DNA of 33,630 nt from Bacteroidota bacterium (GTDB lineage: Bacteria > Bacteroidota > Bacteroidia > Bacteroidales > Porphyromonadaceae). The DNA lies in contig JAEWGA010000052.1 of NCBI GenBank assembly GCA_023388555.1, positions 1 to 33,630 of the forward strand. Reading direction: 5' to 3'. Positions 7,893 to 14,933 of the stretch are shown piece after piece. Numbering within the stretch: position 1 is the stretch's first letter; each line of letters opens with the position of its first letter. Both the position numbers and the translations under genes were made by a program. The notes under the pieces are model-generated. The model was given only the letters and a program-made list of their open reading frames with translations. It was not told where the DNA came from and did not search any database.

Positions 7893-8088
7893 TTACAGTT
7901 TCGTGTCCCAAACCATTTTTTCCACCTCCTCTAACGTAGTATTAAAAAAGCGTTCCTCTTTGTTTAACGAGCGCATTTGTTGCATCTCTTCGTTGGTTAA
8001 GGAGAAGTTGAAAATCTGGATATTCTCCTTTATATAATCCGGATTGGTAGCTCCAGGAATAACGGAGTTGTTTTTTTGGACTAAAATC
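7893..8088 (-). pseudogene. C-terminal remnant of an aldo/keto reductase
   Basis: The leftward frame ends with about 60 residues that look like the C-terminus of an NADPH-dependent aldo/keto reductase: VIPGATNPDYIKENIQIF (the VIPGSTxPxHIxEN cofactor-phosphate-binding region), FSLTNEEMQQMRSLNKEERF (the 'ELTDEEMAxIxxLDxNxRxF' helix), then a terminal tail. The usual 220 or so residues before this, with the catalytic Asp/Tyr/Lys/His tetrad, are absent: homology stops near 8085, exactly where a G- and C-homopolymer-rich repeat stretch begins. The remaining codons up to 8171 encode low-complexity sequence unlike any reductase. Truncated and presumably non-functional. Confidence 0.75.
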
Positions 8089-8450
8089 GGAGCTGAATTG
8101 GGGGTGTTTTTTCGGGGCATTTTGGGGGACATTTTAGAGGGTAAAAAAAAAGTATCTGCGGAGTCCTTCAAAAAAGAAAGCGCAGTTTGTCGTAACGAAA
8201 AGCGCAGTTTGTTGAAAAAGAAAGCGCAGTCATTTTTACACAGCTTTTAACAACCCTCGCAAACCCGCTTCAACAAAGGGATTGCGAGCGGTCGCACTTT
8301 CACCCCCAAAATCACCTAAAATTTCCCCCTTTTTCACCCCAAAAAAACACCCAAATTTTCGGTCCAATTTCGGGGGATTTTTCACCCCCAAAACAGCCCC
8401 ATTTATTTCCCCAAAAAATCGGATAACAGAATCCCCCAATTCCATCCTAA
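8089..8450. repeat. Homopolymer-rich repeat region with three 22-bp direct repeats
   Basis: Runs of G (8098-8135) then runs of C and A (8300-8440) lie on either side of a short block with the 10-mer AAAGCGCAGT at 8177-8186, 8199-8208 and 8221-8230, exactly 22 bp apart. The flanks are roughly inverted copies of each other (AATTGGGGG... at 8095 against ...CCCCCAATT at 8433-8441; TTTTGGGGG against CCCCCAAAA). A 5-bp palindrome TGCGA/TCGCA sits at 8283-8296. Short open frames on both strands (8236-8445 minus, 8282-8500 plus) are low complexity and not supported as genes. It may be a MITE-like or other non-coding intergenic element. Confidence 0.5.
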
Positions 8451-8644
8451 ACTTCGAGCAAAAACCACTCCACCTTCCCCTCTTACACCGTTCCCCTTAG
8501 CTTTTGGTGCTATTGTCCTGGTATCTGCTCCTACAAAACAGACTCAAAAAAACTTGTAAAAGAAAACCCCTTTCTCTCAAAACCATGTTAACATCTAACC
8601 GTAAATAGTGGAATTTTCCCTCGCAAAATACCATACTTTGGGGA

Positions 8645-8673
8645 TTGTCTGTTTTTATGGGAGGGTAGCTTTG
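8645..8673 (+). promoter_or_regulatory. Promoter of the degraded TonB-receptor locus
   Basis: TTG at 8645-8647, 18-bp spacer, TAGCTTTG at 8666-8673 (perfect TAnnTTTG), 26 bp before the ATG at 8700. The rest of 8451-8644 shows no gene. Confidence 0.5.
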
Positions 8674-8699
8674 CACCCGAGAAATAAAGTAATTGCCAA

Positions 8700-8960
8700 A
8701 TGATGTTATACAGGGAAATAGGAATACGTAGCCTTTGCCTTGTTTTGTTGATGTTATGTTTTCAGTCTGTTGCTGCCCAGCACCATAGGTCACATGCTCG
8801 GCATAGCAGTGCGCATTCCCTCGTTTGGCTCTCGGGACGAGTGGTAGAAAAAGATGATACGGGTGTTGCCTTTGCCACCATTTACATTGAAGGTAAAAAG
8901 CATGGTGGCTTTACCGATGACAAAGGGAATTTCCGCATTAAAGCCCCCCCACATTTAATT
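8700..8960 (+). pseudogene. 5' remnant of a TonB-dependent receptor (signal peptide plus carboxypeptidase-like plug-preceding domain)
   Basis: The frame begins with a clear signal peptide (IRSLCLVLLMLCFQSVAAQ, cleavage after VAA or AAQ), a His-rich spacer (HHRSHARHSSAHS), and the first strands of a carboxypeptidase regulatory-like (CarboxypepD_reg-like) beta-sandwich: LSGRVVEKDDTGVAFATIYI, GGFTDDKGNFRIKAPP. Such a domain heads many Bacteroidetes TonB-dependent outer-membrane receptors of about 700-900 residues. Here the similarity ends near 8945-8960 and the frame stops at 8993. Plug and barrel are missing. What follows in another frame is the end of a PepSY membrane protein. Most of the receptor gene has therefore been deleted. 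Confidence 0.7.
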
Positions 8961-9316
8961 ATGCGGTATGGGATAAGGTACTGGCACAACTAACCGCTCA
9001 TTACCCGGCTTATAAATCGGTAACACTAAGCCTTACAGGCGCACAAGTTTCGCGCCAAAGCACCATGCGCCGTACCGACCGTATTACATTTAACCCCCAA
9101 AGTGGCGACATAGAAGAAATAGAGTTTTACGAAAACACCCCCCGGCAGCAACGCCTTAGGGGGTGGTTCTACGCCTTCCATACGGGGTCGTGGGGAGGCA
9201 CCTGGACCAAGCTTATTTACTTTCTTTCGGCCCTTATTGGGGCAAGCCTACCCCTCACGGGCTATTATTTATGGTGGAAACGCACCTCCCCTAAAAGGAG
9301 GAAAAGGAGAAGGTGA
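8961..9316 (+). pseudogene. 3' remnant of a PepSY-associated membrane protein
   Basis: Starting at 8963, in a different frame from the receptor remnant, the translation AVWDKVLAQLTAHYPAYKSV, then RRTDRITFNPQSGDIEEIEF and RLRGWFYAFHTGSWGG looks like the last PepSY repeat of an iron-uptake-associated PepSY_TM protein (the W-x-x-H-x-G-x-x-G signature). A terminal transmembrane helix (LIYFLSALIGASLPLTGYYLWW) and basic tail KRRKRRR follow. The intact family is about 400-500 residues with three or four helices; only the last quarter is left. The first usable ATG (9065) lies inside the domain. PepSY genes commonly follow TonB receptors for siderophore or haem uptake, so both remnants probably come from one iron-uptake operon collapsed by a single deletion. 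Confidence 0.7.
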
Positions 9317-9412
9317 TTGGGGTTCAACCCTAAAAATCGGCTCCAAAGGCAATAAGCCAACCTTTTTCTTCATAAAGGGCATGCAGGAGAGAAACATATA
9401 GGGCAGTTATTG

Positions 9413-9450
9413 TATATTTGCCCTATAGTGTTTCCCCTTACCGTTAAGGG
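9413..9450 (+). promoter_or_regulatory. -7 element and leader hairpins upstream of pyrB
   Basis: TATATTTG at 9413-9420 is a perfect -7 box, about 60 bp before the pyrB ATG at 9483; no clear -33 box. An 8-bp inverted repeat ATAGGGCA/TGCCCTAT (9398-9405, 9419-9426) overlaps the -7 box and could be an operator. A second hairpin CCCTTA/TAAGGG (9435-9440, 9445-9450) lies in the leader and is followed by ATTTGGTATTTTTATTT, an attenuator-like arrangement. Confidence 0.4.
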
Positions 9451-9482
9451 ATTTGGTATTTTTATTTAGCCCCAATACAAAA

Positions 9483-10400
9483 ATGAACTCCAAAAGCCTT
9501 TATTCGATAGAGCAACTTTCGGCCTCCGACATCATTGCTTTATTGGACCAAGCCGAGCAATTTGAGCGTTGCCCCAATAGGGACTGTTTGCAGGGGAAGG
9601 TTGCTGCCACGCTTTTTTTTGAGCCTTCTACCCGCACACGCTTATCGTTTGAAACCGCTGTAAACAGGTTGAGAGGCAGGGTAATAGGCTTTTCGGACGT
9701 AAATAGCACCAGTACCTCCAAGGGCGAGAGTTTAAAGGATACTATTAAAATGGTATCCAGTTACGCCGATGTTATTATTATGCGCCATTACCTTGAAGGA
9801 GCAGCCCAGTATGCCTCGGAAGTTACCAACACCCCTATCATAAATGCTGGCGATGGCGCAAACCAACACCCTTCGCAAACTTTACTGGACCTCTACTCCA
9901 TACGTAAAACACAAGGTACACTGGAGGGGCTAACGGTTACAATGGTTGGCGATTTGAAATATGGGCGCACCGTGCACTCGCTTACCGAAGGACTTTCGCA
10001 CTTTTCGCCCAACCTTATTTTTGTAGGGCCAAACGAACTTAAACTACCAGCAGAATACCAGCACTACTGCGATGAACATAAGCTACACCACCAACACCAC
10101 TCCTGCTTAACAACCGACATTATAAACCAAACGGACATACTATACATCACACGCATTCAGCGCGAACGCTTTGTGGACGATGAAGATTATGAAACCATAA
10201 AAAACTCTTTTGTGCTTAAAGCCGAGATGCTGAGCAACGCAAAGCCAAACATGAAAGTGCTACACCCACTTCCACGGGTTAATGAAATAGCGTACGATGT
10301 TGATGACACCCCCCACGCCTATTATTTTGAACAAGCCCAGAACGGCCTATACATTAGGCAGGCATTAGTTGCAAGGGCTTTGGGTATACAAATAGATTAG
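9483..10400 (+). CDS. pyrB: Aspartate carbamoyltransferase catalytic subunit PyrB
   Basis: Joins carbamoyl phosphate and L-aspartate to N-carbamoyl-L-aspartate, the committed step of pyrimidine synthesis. From the ATG at 9483 it is 305 residues, the normal catalytic-chain length; an upstream in-frame ATG at 9453 would add ten residues lying in the leader hairpin and is rejected. Seen: the carbamoyl-phosphate site FFEPSTRTRLSFE (STRTR at 49-53), the mobile-loop K80 in STSKGES, GDGANQHPSQTLLDLY (HPSQ at 129-132), the aspartate-side RIQRERF and HPLPRVNEI at 261-269. The gene for the regulatory chain follows after 29 bp, so the product should form the allosteric PyrB6-PyrI6 complex. Confidence 0.97.
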   Translation: MNSKSLYSIEQLSASDIIALLDQAEQFERCPNRDCLQGKVAATLFFEPSTRTRLSFETAVNRLRGRVIGFSDVNSTSTSKGESLKDTIKMVSSYADVIIMRHYLEGAAQYASEVTNTPIINAGDGANQHPSQTLLDLYSIRKTQGTLEGLTVTMVGDLKYGRTVHSLTEGLSHFSPNLIFVGPNELKLPAEYQHYCDEHKLHHQHHSCLTTDIINQTDILYITRIQRERFVDDEDYETIKNSFVLKAEMLSNAKPNMKVLHPLPRVNEIAYDVDDTPHAYYFEQAQNGLYIRQALVARALGIQID

Positions 10401-10429
10401 TACTGGCTCACAACGTAATATTTGATGCT

Positions 10430-10906
10430 ATGAGTAAGGTTGAAAAAGGGGAACTACGGGTTCCTGCTATATGTAACGGGTCGGTTATAGACCATATCCC
10501 CGCGGACCAAGTGATGCAAGTGGTTTCGTTATTAGCCTTGGACACCTGCTCCTATCCCCTTACAATAGGGATGAACTTTTGCAGTAAAAAGCTGGGGAAA
10601 AAAGGGCTTATTAAGGTGGAAAACAAACACTTCACACCACAAGAGGTGGAGATGTTAGCCCTGATATCCTCGGACATCGTTATAAACGTAATCCAAAACT
10701 ACCAGGTGGTAAACAAAATACAGGCAAAATTGCCCGAGCAAGTGGTTGGTATTGTACAATGCCCTAACCCTAAATGCATATCCAACAACGAACCCATGCG
10801 GAGCAAATTCCATGTGACAAACAGTGCAGCAGGAACGCTGCGGTGCTGTTATTGTAACCGAAACATAACAGCCAATAACATTATCATTCGTTCGGCTCAA
10901 GAATAA
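10430..10906 (+). CDS. pyrI: Aspartate carbamoyltransferase regulatory subunit PyrI
   Basis: Regulatory chain of the aspartate carbamoyltransferase holoenzyme; it binds CTP/ATP and joins catalytic trimers through a zinc domain. 158 residues, family length. The N-terminal allosteric domain shows the usual start (ELRVPAICNGSVIDHIPADQ) and the LTIGMNF / KKGLIKVEN segments. The C-terminal zinc domain has C111-x4-C116 and C139-x2-C142 (CPNPKC ... CCYC), the four-ligand arrangement of the E. coli protein. It directly follows pyrB and is followed 32 bp later by lemA, so transcription may continue into the lemA group. Confidence 0.96.
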   Translation: MSKVEKGELRVPAICNGSVIDHIPADQVMQVVSLLALDTCSYPLTIGMNFCSKKLGKKGLIKVENKHFTPQEVEMLALISSDIVINVIQNYQVVNKIQAKLPEQVVGIVQCPNPKCISNNEPMRSKFHVTNSAAGTLRCCYCNRNITANNIIIRSAQE

Positions 10907-10938
10907 TTATATAACCCATTAAAACCATTAAACCAGTA

Positions 10939-11535
10939 ATGAAAACAAAGAAATCCTTTATCTCCATTATAGTTATTGTTGTTGTTATTTTGCTTGCCTG
11001 TTCCTACGGCATTAAAAACTACAACGCTATGGCCGCTAAAGAAGAAGGCGTTAAAACAGCGTGGAGCCAAGTACAAAACCAGTACCAACGCCGTGCCGAC
11101 CTAATCCCCAACCTGGTGAATACCGTTAAAGGGTACGCAGCGCACGAACAAGAAACCCTACAAGCCGTAATAGAAGCCCGCGCTAAAGCCACGCAAGTTA
11201 ACACAACACCAACAGGAGCTACACCAGAGCAAATGCAACAGTACATGCAGGCGCAAGATGGCCTTTCCCAAGCATTAGGGAAACTGATGGTAGTGGTAGA
11301 ACGTTATCCCGAACTTAAAGCCAACGAAAACTTTAAAATGTTGCAAGTGCAACTGGAAGGCACCGAGAACCGTATAGCAGTGGAACGCAACAGGTTTAAC
11401 GAAGAAGCAAAGGGCTTTAACACCTTCATTCGTTTATTCCCACGCAATATTGTAGCCGCTATAACAGGCTTTAAGGCACGCCCTTACTTCGAGGCAACAG
11501 CCGCAGCACAGGAGGCCCCAACGGTGGAGTTCTAA
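10939..11535 (+). CDS. LemA family protein
   Basis: 198 residues. One N-terminal hydrophobic segment (residues 7-24, very rich in Ile/Val) is followed by the conserved LemA body of long helices: NAMAAKEEGVKTAWSQVQNQYQRR, then DLIPNLVNTVKGYAAHEQ, IEARAKA, LMVVVERYPELKANENF, and the end EGTENRIAVERNRFNEEAKGFN with IRLFPRNI. The function of LemA proteins is not established. The N-terminus reads either as a membrane anchor or, with LLAC at 18-21, as a lipobox. The TPM-domain gene follows after 4 bp; LemA plus TPM-domain pairs are a common bacterial arrangement, suggesting a joint envelope role. Confidence 0.92.
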   Translation: MKTKKSFISIIVIVVVILLACSYGIKNYNAMAAKEEGVKTAWSQVQNQYQRRADLIPNLVNTVKGYAAHEQETLQAVIEARAKATQVNTTPTGATPEQMQQYMQAQDGLSQALGKLMVVVERYPELKANENFKMLQVQLEGTENRIAVERNRFNEEAKGFNTFIRLFPRNIVAAITGFKARPYFEATAAAQEAPTVEF

Positions 11536-11539
11536 AAGA

Positions 11540-12808
11540 ATGCGCAGGTTACTCCTATCCTTCTTGCTGACCTTTTGTGCTATAACCTTGGGTATTGCAC
11601 AAAAGGCATATACCCCCCAGCAGGTACCTAATGTACATTTGCAGGACGCAAACAGCTATGTGAGCGACCCGCAGCACCACCTGTTAGCACAAGAAAAAGC
11701 AGATATTAACAGGTTAGCGCACGAAATAGAGCAACGTTTCTCGGCCGAGGTAGCCATTGTGATTATCCCTTCTGTTAAAGATGACGACCCCGAAGGGTTC
11801 TCCGAAGAGTTGTTTAGGTTATGGGGCTTAGGGAAGGATAAAGAGGACAACGGCCTACTTATTGTATATGCCTATGAACCCGAAGGCCGGTTTATAAGGT
11901 TTGAAACAGGGTACGGCTTAGAGGGCGTTTTGCCCGATGCCCTTTGCTACCAAATACAACAGCAGGAGATGATTCCTATGATAAAGCAAGGGAACACTGC
12001 TGCCGCCTTCACCAACGCCTTGCAGGTGATTGCAGAGGTACTCCAAAACGGTTACGAAAAAAGGGATGCCCATACACCCAATATAGCTCCTCCCTCTAAC
12101 GGCTCGGAGCAGTGGTCCGTTGGTGAACTACTTATAGGATATTTGGCACTAACCATAGCCGTAGCTTTATTCCATATGCTAACATTGGGGCTACAAGCCT
12201 CTCGGGCACCTTTGCAGCTGTACAGCCTGCTCTATACTAAAGAGTCCTATTCGTTACTGGGGTGTTTAACCCACTTCTTCCCTTTGGCATTAATACTTAT
12301 GCTGCCTTACAACGGATGGCTAAAGCGCAAGCTGAAGCGTAAAGTATTGGACTGCCCGCAGTGCAAGCTATCGGGCTCGGTATCCGTTACACAAGGCGAG
12401 CATGCACGCCCCTACCTAACCAATGCACAAGCCCTTGAAAGCAGTATTGGTAGCCGATATTTTGTGCATGCCCACTGCACTAAGTGCTCCTACAATAAAA
12501 CAGAGGGGGTGGACACCGGTAACCGCTACGACTACTGCCCGCGCTGTGGTACCCGCGCCTATTCCTTGGATAAAAAAGTTGCTATTGGGCAAGGCGTACT
12601 CATAAAAAGTTACAAATGCCTTTATTGTGGACACTCCGAGCGCCATAAGGAGTACCAGGACAACGTTTCGGCACCTATTATAGGCGGCATCCTTGGGGGC
12701 TTATTAGGCCGAGGGGGAAGTGGAGGAGGATTTCCGGGCGGGGGATTCTCGGGCGGCTCTTGGGGCGGAGGATCATCGGGCGGAGGTGGTTCCACAAGTA
12801 GATTCTGA
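11540..12808 (+). CDS. TPM-domain (YgcG-type) membrane protein with Cys-rich zinc-ribbon region and Gly-rich tail
   Basis: 422 residues. Signal peptide at 1-20; TPM domain at about 25-175 (VSDPQHHLLAQEKADINRLA, FSAEVAIVIIPSV, then DNGLLIVYA and the RFIRFETGYGLEGVLPD motif). Two membrane segments follow, about 196-218 and 240-258. Next come a basic stretch and four CxxC pairs: C272/C275, C313/C316, C333/C336 and C360/C363, enough for two zinc ribbons. The last 35 residues are almost all Gly and Ser with a final Phe. TPM proteins are implicated in membrane-protein quality control and photosystem repair in other phyla; the role here is unknown. Compared with simple YgcG proteins (TPM, helix, Gly tail) the zinc-ribbon block is an insertion. 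Probably co-transcribed with lemA. Confidence 0.88.
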   Translation: MRRLLLSFLLTFCAITLGIAQKAYTPQQVPNVHLQDANSYVSDPQHHLLAQEKADINRLAHEIEQRFSAEVAIVIIPSVKDDDPEGFSEELFRLWGLGKDKEDNGLLIVYAYEPEGRFIRFETGYGLEGVLPDALCYQIQQQEMIPMIKQGNTAAAFTNALQVIAEVLQNGYEKRDAHTPNIAPPSNGSEQWSVGELLIGYLALTIAVALFHMLTLGLQASRAPLQLYSLLYTKESYSLLGCLTHFFPLALILMLPYNGWLKRKLKRKVLDCPQCKLSGSVSVTQGEHARPYLTNAQALESSIGSRYFVHAHCTKCSYNKTEGVDTGNRYDYCPRCGTRAYSLDKKVAIGQGVLIKSYKCLYCGHSERHKEYQDNVSAPIIGGILGGLLGRGGSGGGFPGGGFSGGSWGGGSSGGGGSTSRF

Positions 12809-12835
12809 CCTGCATCTTTTGCTCCTACAAGAACT

Positions 12836-14737
12836 ATGCGACTGCGCCTAACACTCCTTTTTTGCGGACTAATGCTATGCCTCTCCGCGCCGTTATGGGC
12901 GCAACAACCTGTGCCCGATTTTTCGGTATGGCTGGAGCAAGTAGATAACGAACAAGATAGGCAATTGCTTGGCGAGCAGTTTTACCAACTAACTCAACGC
13001 CCCCTTGATATTAACAACGCTACCGAGGAAGAGTTACTTAACGTGCCAGGATTTACCCCCTTCTTCGTCCGTAACTTTTTATTGTACCGCCACAGGCACG
13101 GCATATTAACATCCGTATACGAGCTAAAGGAAATACCAAGCGCCCCCTTGGAGCTATTGCCTTTATTAGAACCCTACTTGCGCGTTTCCTCGGAACAGCC
13201 CCTGCGCGACACCATTCCCAACAGCTCATTTAACATAACAGCCGGGGTACCAACAACCACCCCCACAGCGCAAGCCTTAGGAATGCGTTGGATATTTAGC
13301 AGTGTCCGTAAGTTAGGTTGGACCACCTATATTTTAGGAGAAAAGGACAGGCAAGAGCCGTGGCTACCGATACGTAATGGGGGCTTCGACCATTTGTCGG
13401 TTGGCTTACAATACACCAGCCAAAAGGTATTGCACAAGGTTATGGCAGGAGATATGCGGATAGCCGTAGGGCAAGGGTTACTGTATGGGATGGGGACATC
13501 CTATTTTTCGCGCATCGAGTCCTCGGTGCCAACAACCCTACCTGTTGGAGGGCAGTTGCGCTTGCACCGTTCCATGAACGAGGTGGGCTTTTTCAGGGGG
13601 CTTGGAACTGTACTTAACTTTACTCCCAACCAACAGGAGAAGCAGGTTACGCTATCCCTTTTTGGCGGATATATCCCTTTGGATGCGAAGGTGGAGGCCG
13701 ACACTATCCGGACGCTTTACACCTCGGGCTTGCACAGGACCGCAACCGAACAAAAGTATAGGCACACCGCTAATGCAACCCTACTTGGGGGCTATTTCTC
13801 CTACACAACCCCTGTGTGGCATACAGGAGTAGCTACCCAACTATTAAGCTACGGACCTACCCCTTGGGGAAGCAAAAAATACCCCATACCCCATAAGTAT
13901 GGCGGGGAAAAAGTGGGGAACTTCCGGATAAGCTCCGACATTGCTTACACCGGAGAACAAGCCGAACTGCAAGCCGAACTGTTAATGACTCCAGCCAAGT
14001 TATCCTCGTGGGCTACCTTACTACGTGGCGCATACCACACGGAGGAGCAAGGCTCGGTTTCGGCAGGGGTACGTTACCTCTCGCCCACCGCAACCACCAT
14101 GTTAAGTGCTCCCGATGTACATTATTCCAACGGACAAAACGAAGTGGGGGCCTATGTTAACTGGGATACAGCCTTAGCTAACCACATTCCCATACGAATT
14201 TATATCGACTACTTTAAGGGGATACGCCCCGATGCACGTCGCTCGGCTCAACAAGGAGTGGTGGGGTTGCTAAATGTACATTACCAAAACCTGTTGCTGC
14301 GTTATAAAGTGCGGAGTTACAAGGGGCATAAAGCGCATCACGCTTGGTATCTTATGTACCAACCCCATACAAATACCGCCAACAATAGCCTACGACTAAC
14401 GGCTCGTATCTCCACCCATGGCACCTCTCGCCCTTCGTTTACCCTTGGAGGAGCTTTCCAACAAATGCTTACGCACAACTTCTTTTTGCGCGGAGTGCTG
14501 CAATACTTCTCGGTTCCTAAAGGAGGATCGGCTATGACTCCACTAACCACCTTTATGCCTTACCAGTACCGTTCCCCCCTACTAAGGGGAAGCGGATTAC
14601 AGCTTTTGCTACAAGGAAACTACGATATTAGGGATAACCTCCGGCTTTCGGCACAGGGACAAGTACCATTGTACCAGGAAAAACCAAATACACCGCAACA
14701 CCCCTTACTTCAGTGCGCACTATCGGCTCGGTTCTAA
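12836..14737 (+). CDS. Helix-hairpin-helix domain outer-membrane-type protein
   Basis: 633 residues. Signal peptide at 1-22 (LLFCGLMLCLSAPLWAQ). Residues about 45-115 hold a ComEA-like HhH module (PLDINNATEEELLNVPGF, then a second half, LTSVYELKEI). The remaining 500 residues are rich in alternating polar/aromatic strands and end in a C-terminal Phe (LLQCALSARF), typical of an outer-membrane beta-barrel. This architecture, HhH then barrel, is widespread in Bacteroidota but has no established function; DNA binding by an exported HhH is only a guess. It follows the TPM gene by 27 bp on the same strand, closing the pyrB-to-HhH run. Confidence 0.82.
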   Translation: MRLRLTLLFCGLMLCLSAPLWAQQPVPDFSVWLEQVDNEQDRQLLGEQFYQLTQRPLDINNATEEELLNVPGFTPFFVRNFLLYRHRHGILTSVYELKEIPSAPLELLPLLEPYLRVSSEQPLRDTIPNSSFNITAGVPTTTPTAQALGMRWIFSSVRKLGWTTYILGEKDRQEPWLPIRNGGFDHLSVGLQYTSQKVLHKVMAGDMRIAVGQGLLYGMGTSYFSRIESSVPTTLPVGGQLRLHRSMNEVGFFRGLGTVLNFTPNQQEKQVTLSLFGGYIPLDAKVEADTIRTLYTSGLHRTATEQKYRHTANATLLGGYFSYTTPVWHTGVATQLLSYGPTPWGSKKYPIPHKYGGEKVGNFRISSDIAYTGEQAELQAELLMTPAKLSSWATLLRGAYHTEEQGSVSAGVRYLSPTATTMLSAPDVHYSNGQNEVGAYVNWDTALANHIPIRIYIDYFKGIRPDARRSAQQGVVGLLNVHYQNLLLRYKVRSYKGHKAHHAWYLMYQPHTNTANNSLRLTARISTHGTSRPSFTLGGAFQQMLTHNFFLRGVLQYFSVPKGGSAMTPLTTFMPYQYRSPLLRGSGLQLLLQGNYDIRDNLRLSAQGQVPLYQEKPNTPQHPLLQCALSARF

Positions 14738-14933
14738 AAAAGGGGAACACCACTTAATGGCGTCACAGAGTGTTTCCAACCGTTACAAAAGCGATTGTTT
14801 GTGTTAAAGTTTGCACACAAACCACTCCCAATAGCGTGCCAAGCAGGCTTTTAGGCTGAAAAATAGCTAACTTAGTTTATAACTCTATATAGCCCCTTTT
14901 TTCTTTCTCTTACACCATTACAAGCAGAAGAAT
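14738..14933. other. Intergenic region upstream of the sulfatase
   Basis: Contains an 8-bp perfect inverted repeat GTTTGTGT/ACACAAAC (14797-14804 with 14815-14822), not followed by a T-run. It could be an operator or a weak terminator of the upstream operon. No perfect TAnnTTTG box is seen. Confidence 0.4.

Noticed and set aside
8177..8230. CRISPR array
   Set aside because: Only three 10-bp identical cores with a 22-bp period and no spacers of typical length; no cas genes.
8236..8500. Overlapping short frames on both strands (8236-8445 minus, 8282-8500 plus)
   Set aside because: Translations are Pro/Phe/Lys or Gly/Val low complexity produced by homopolymer runs; treated as part of the repeat region.
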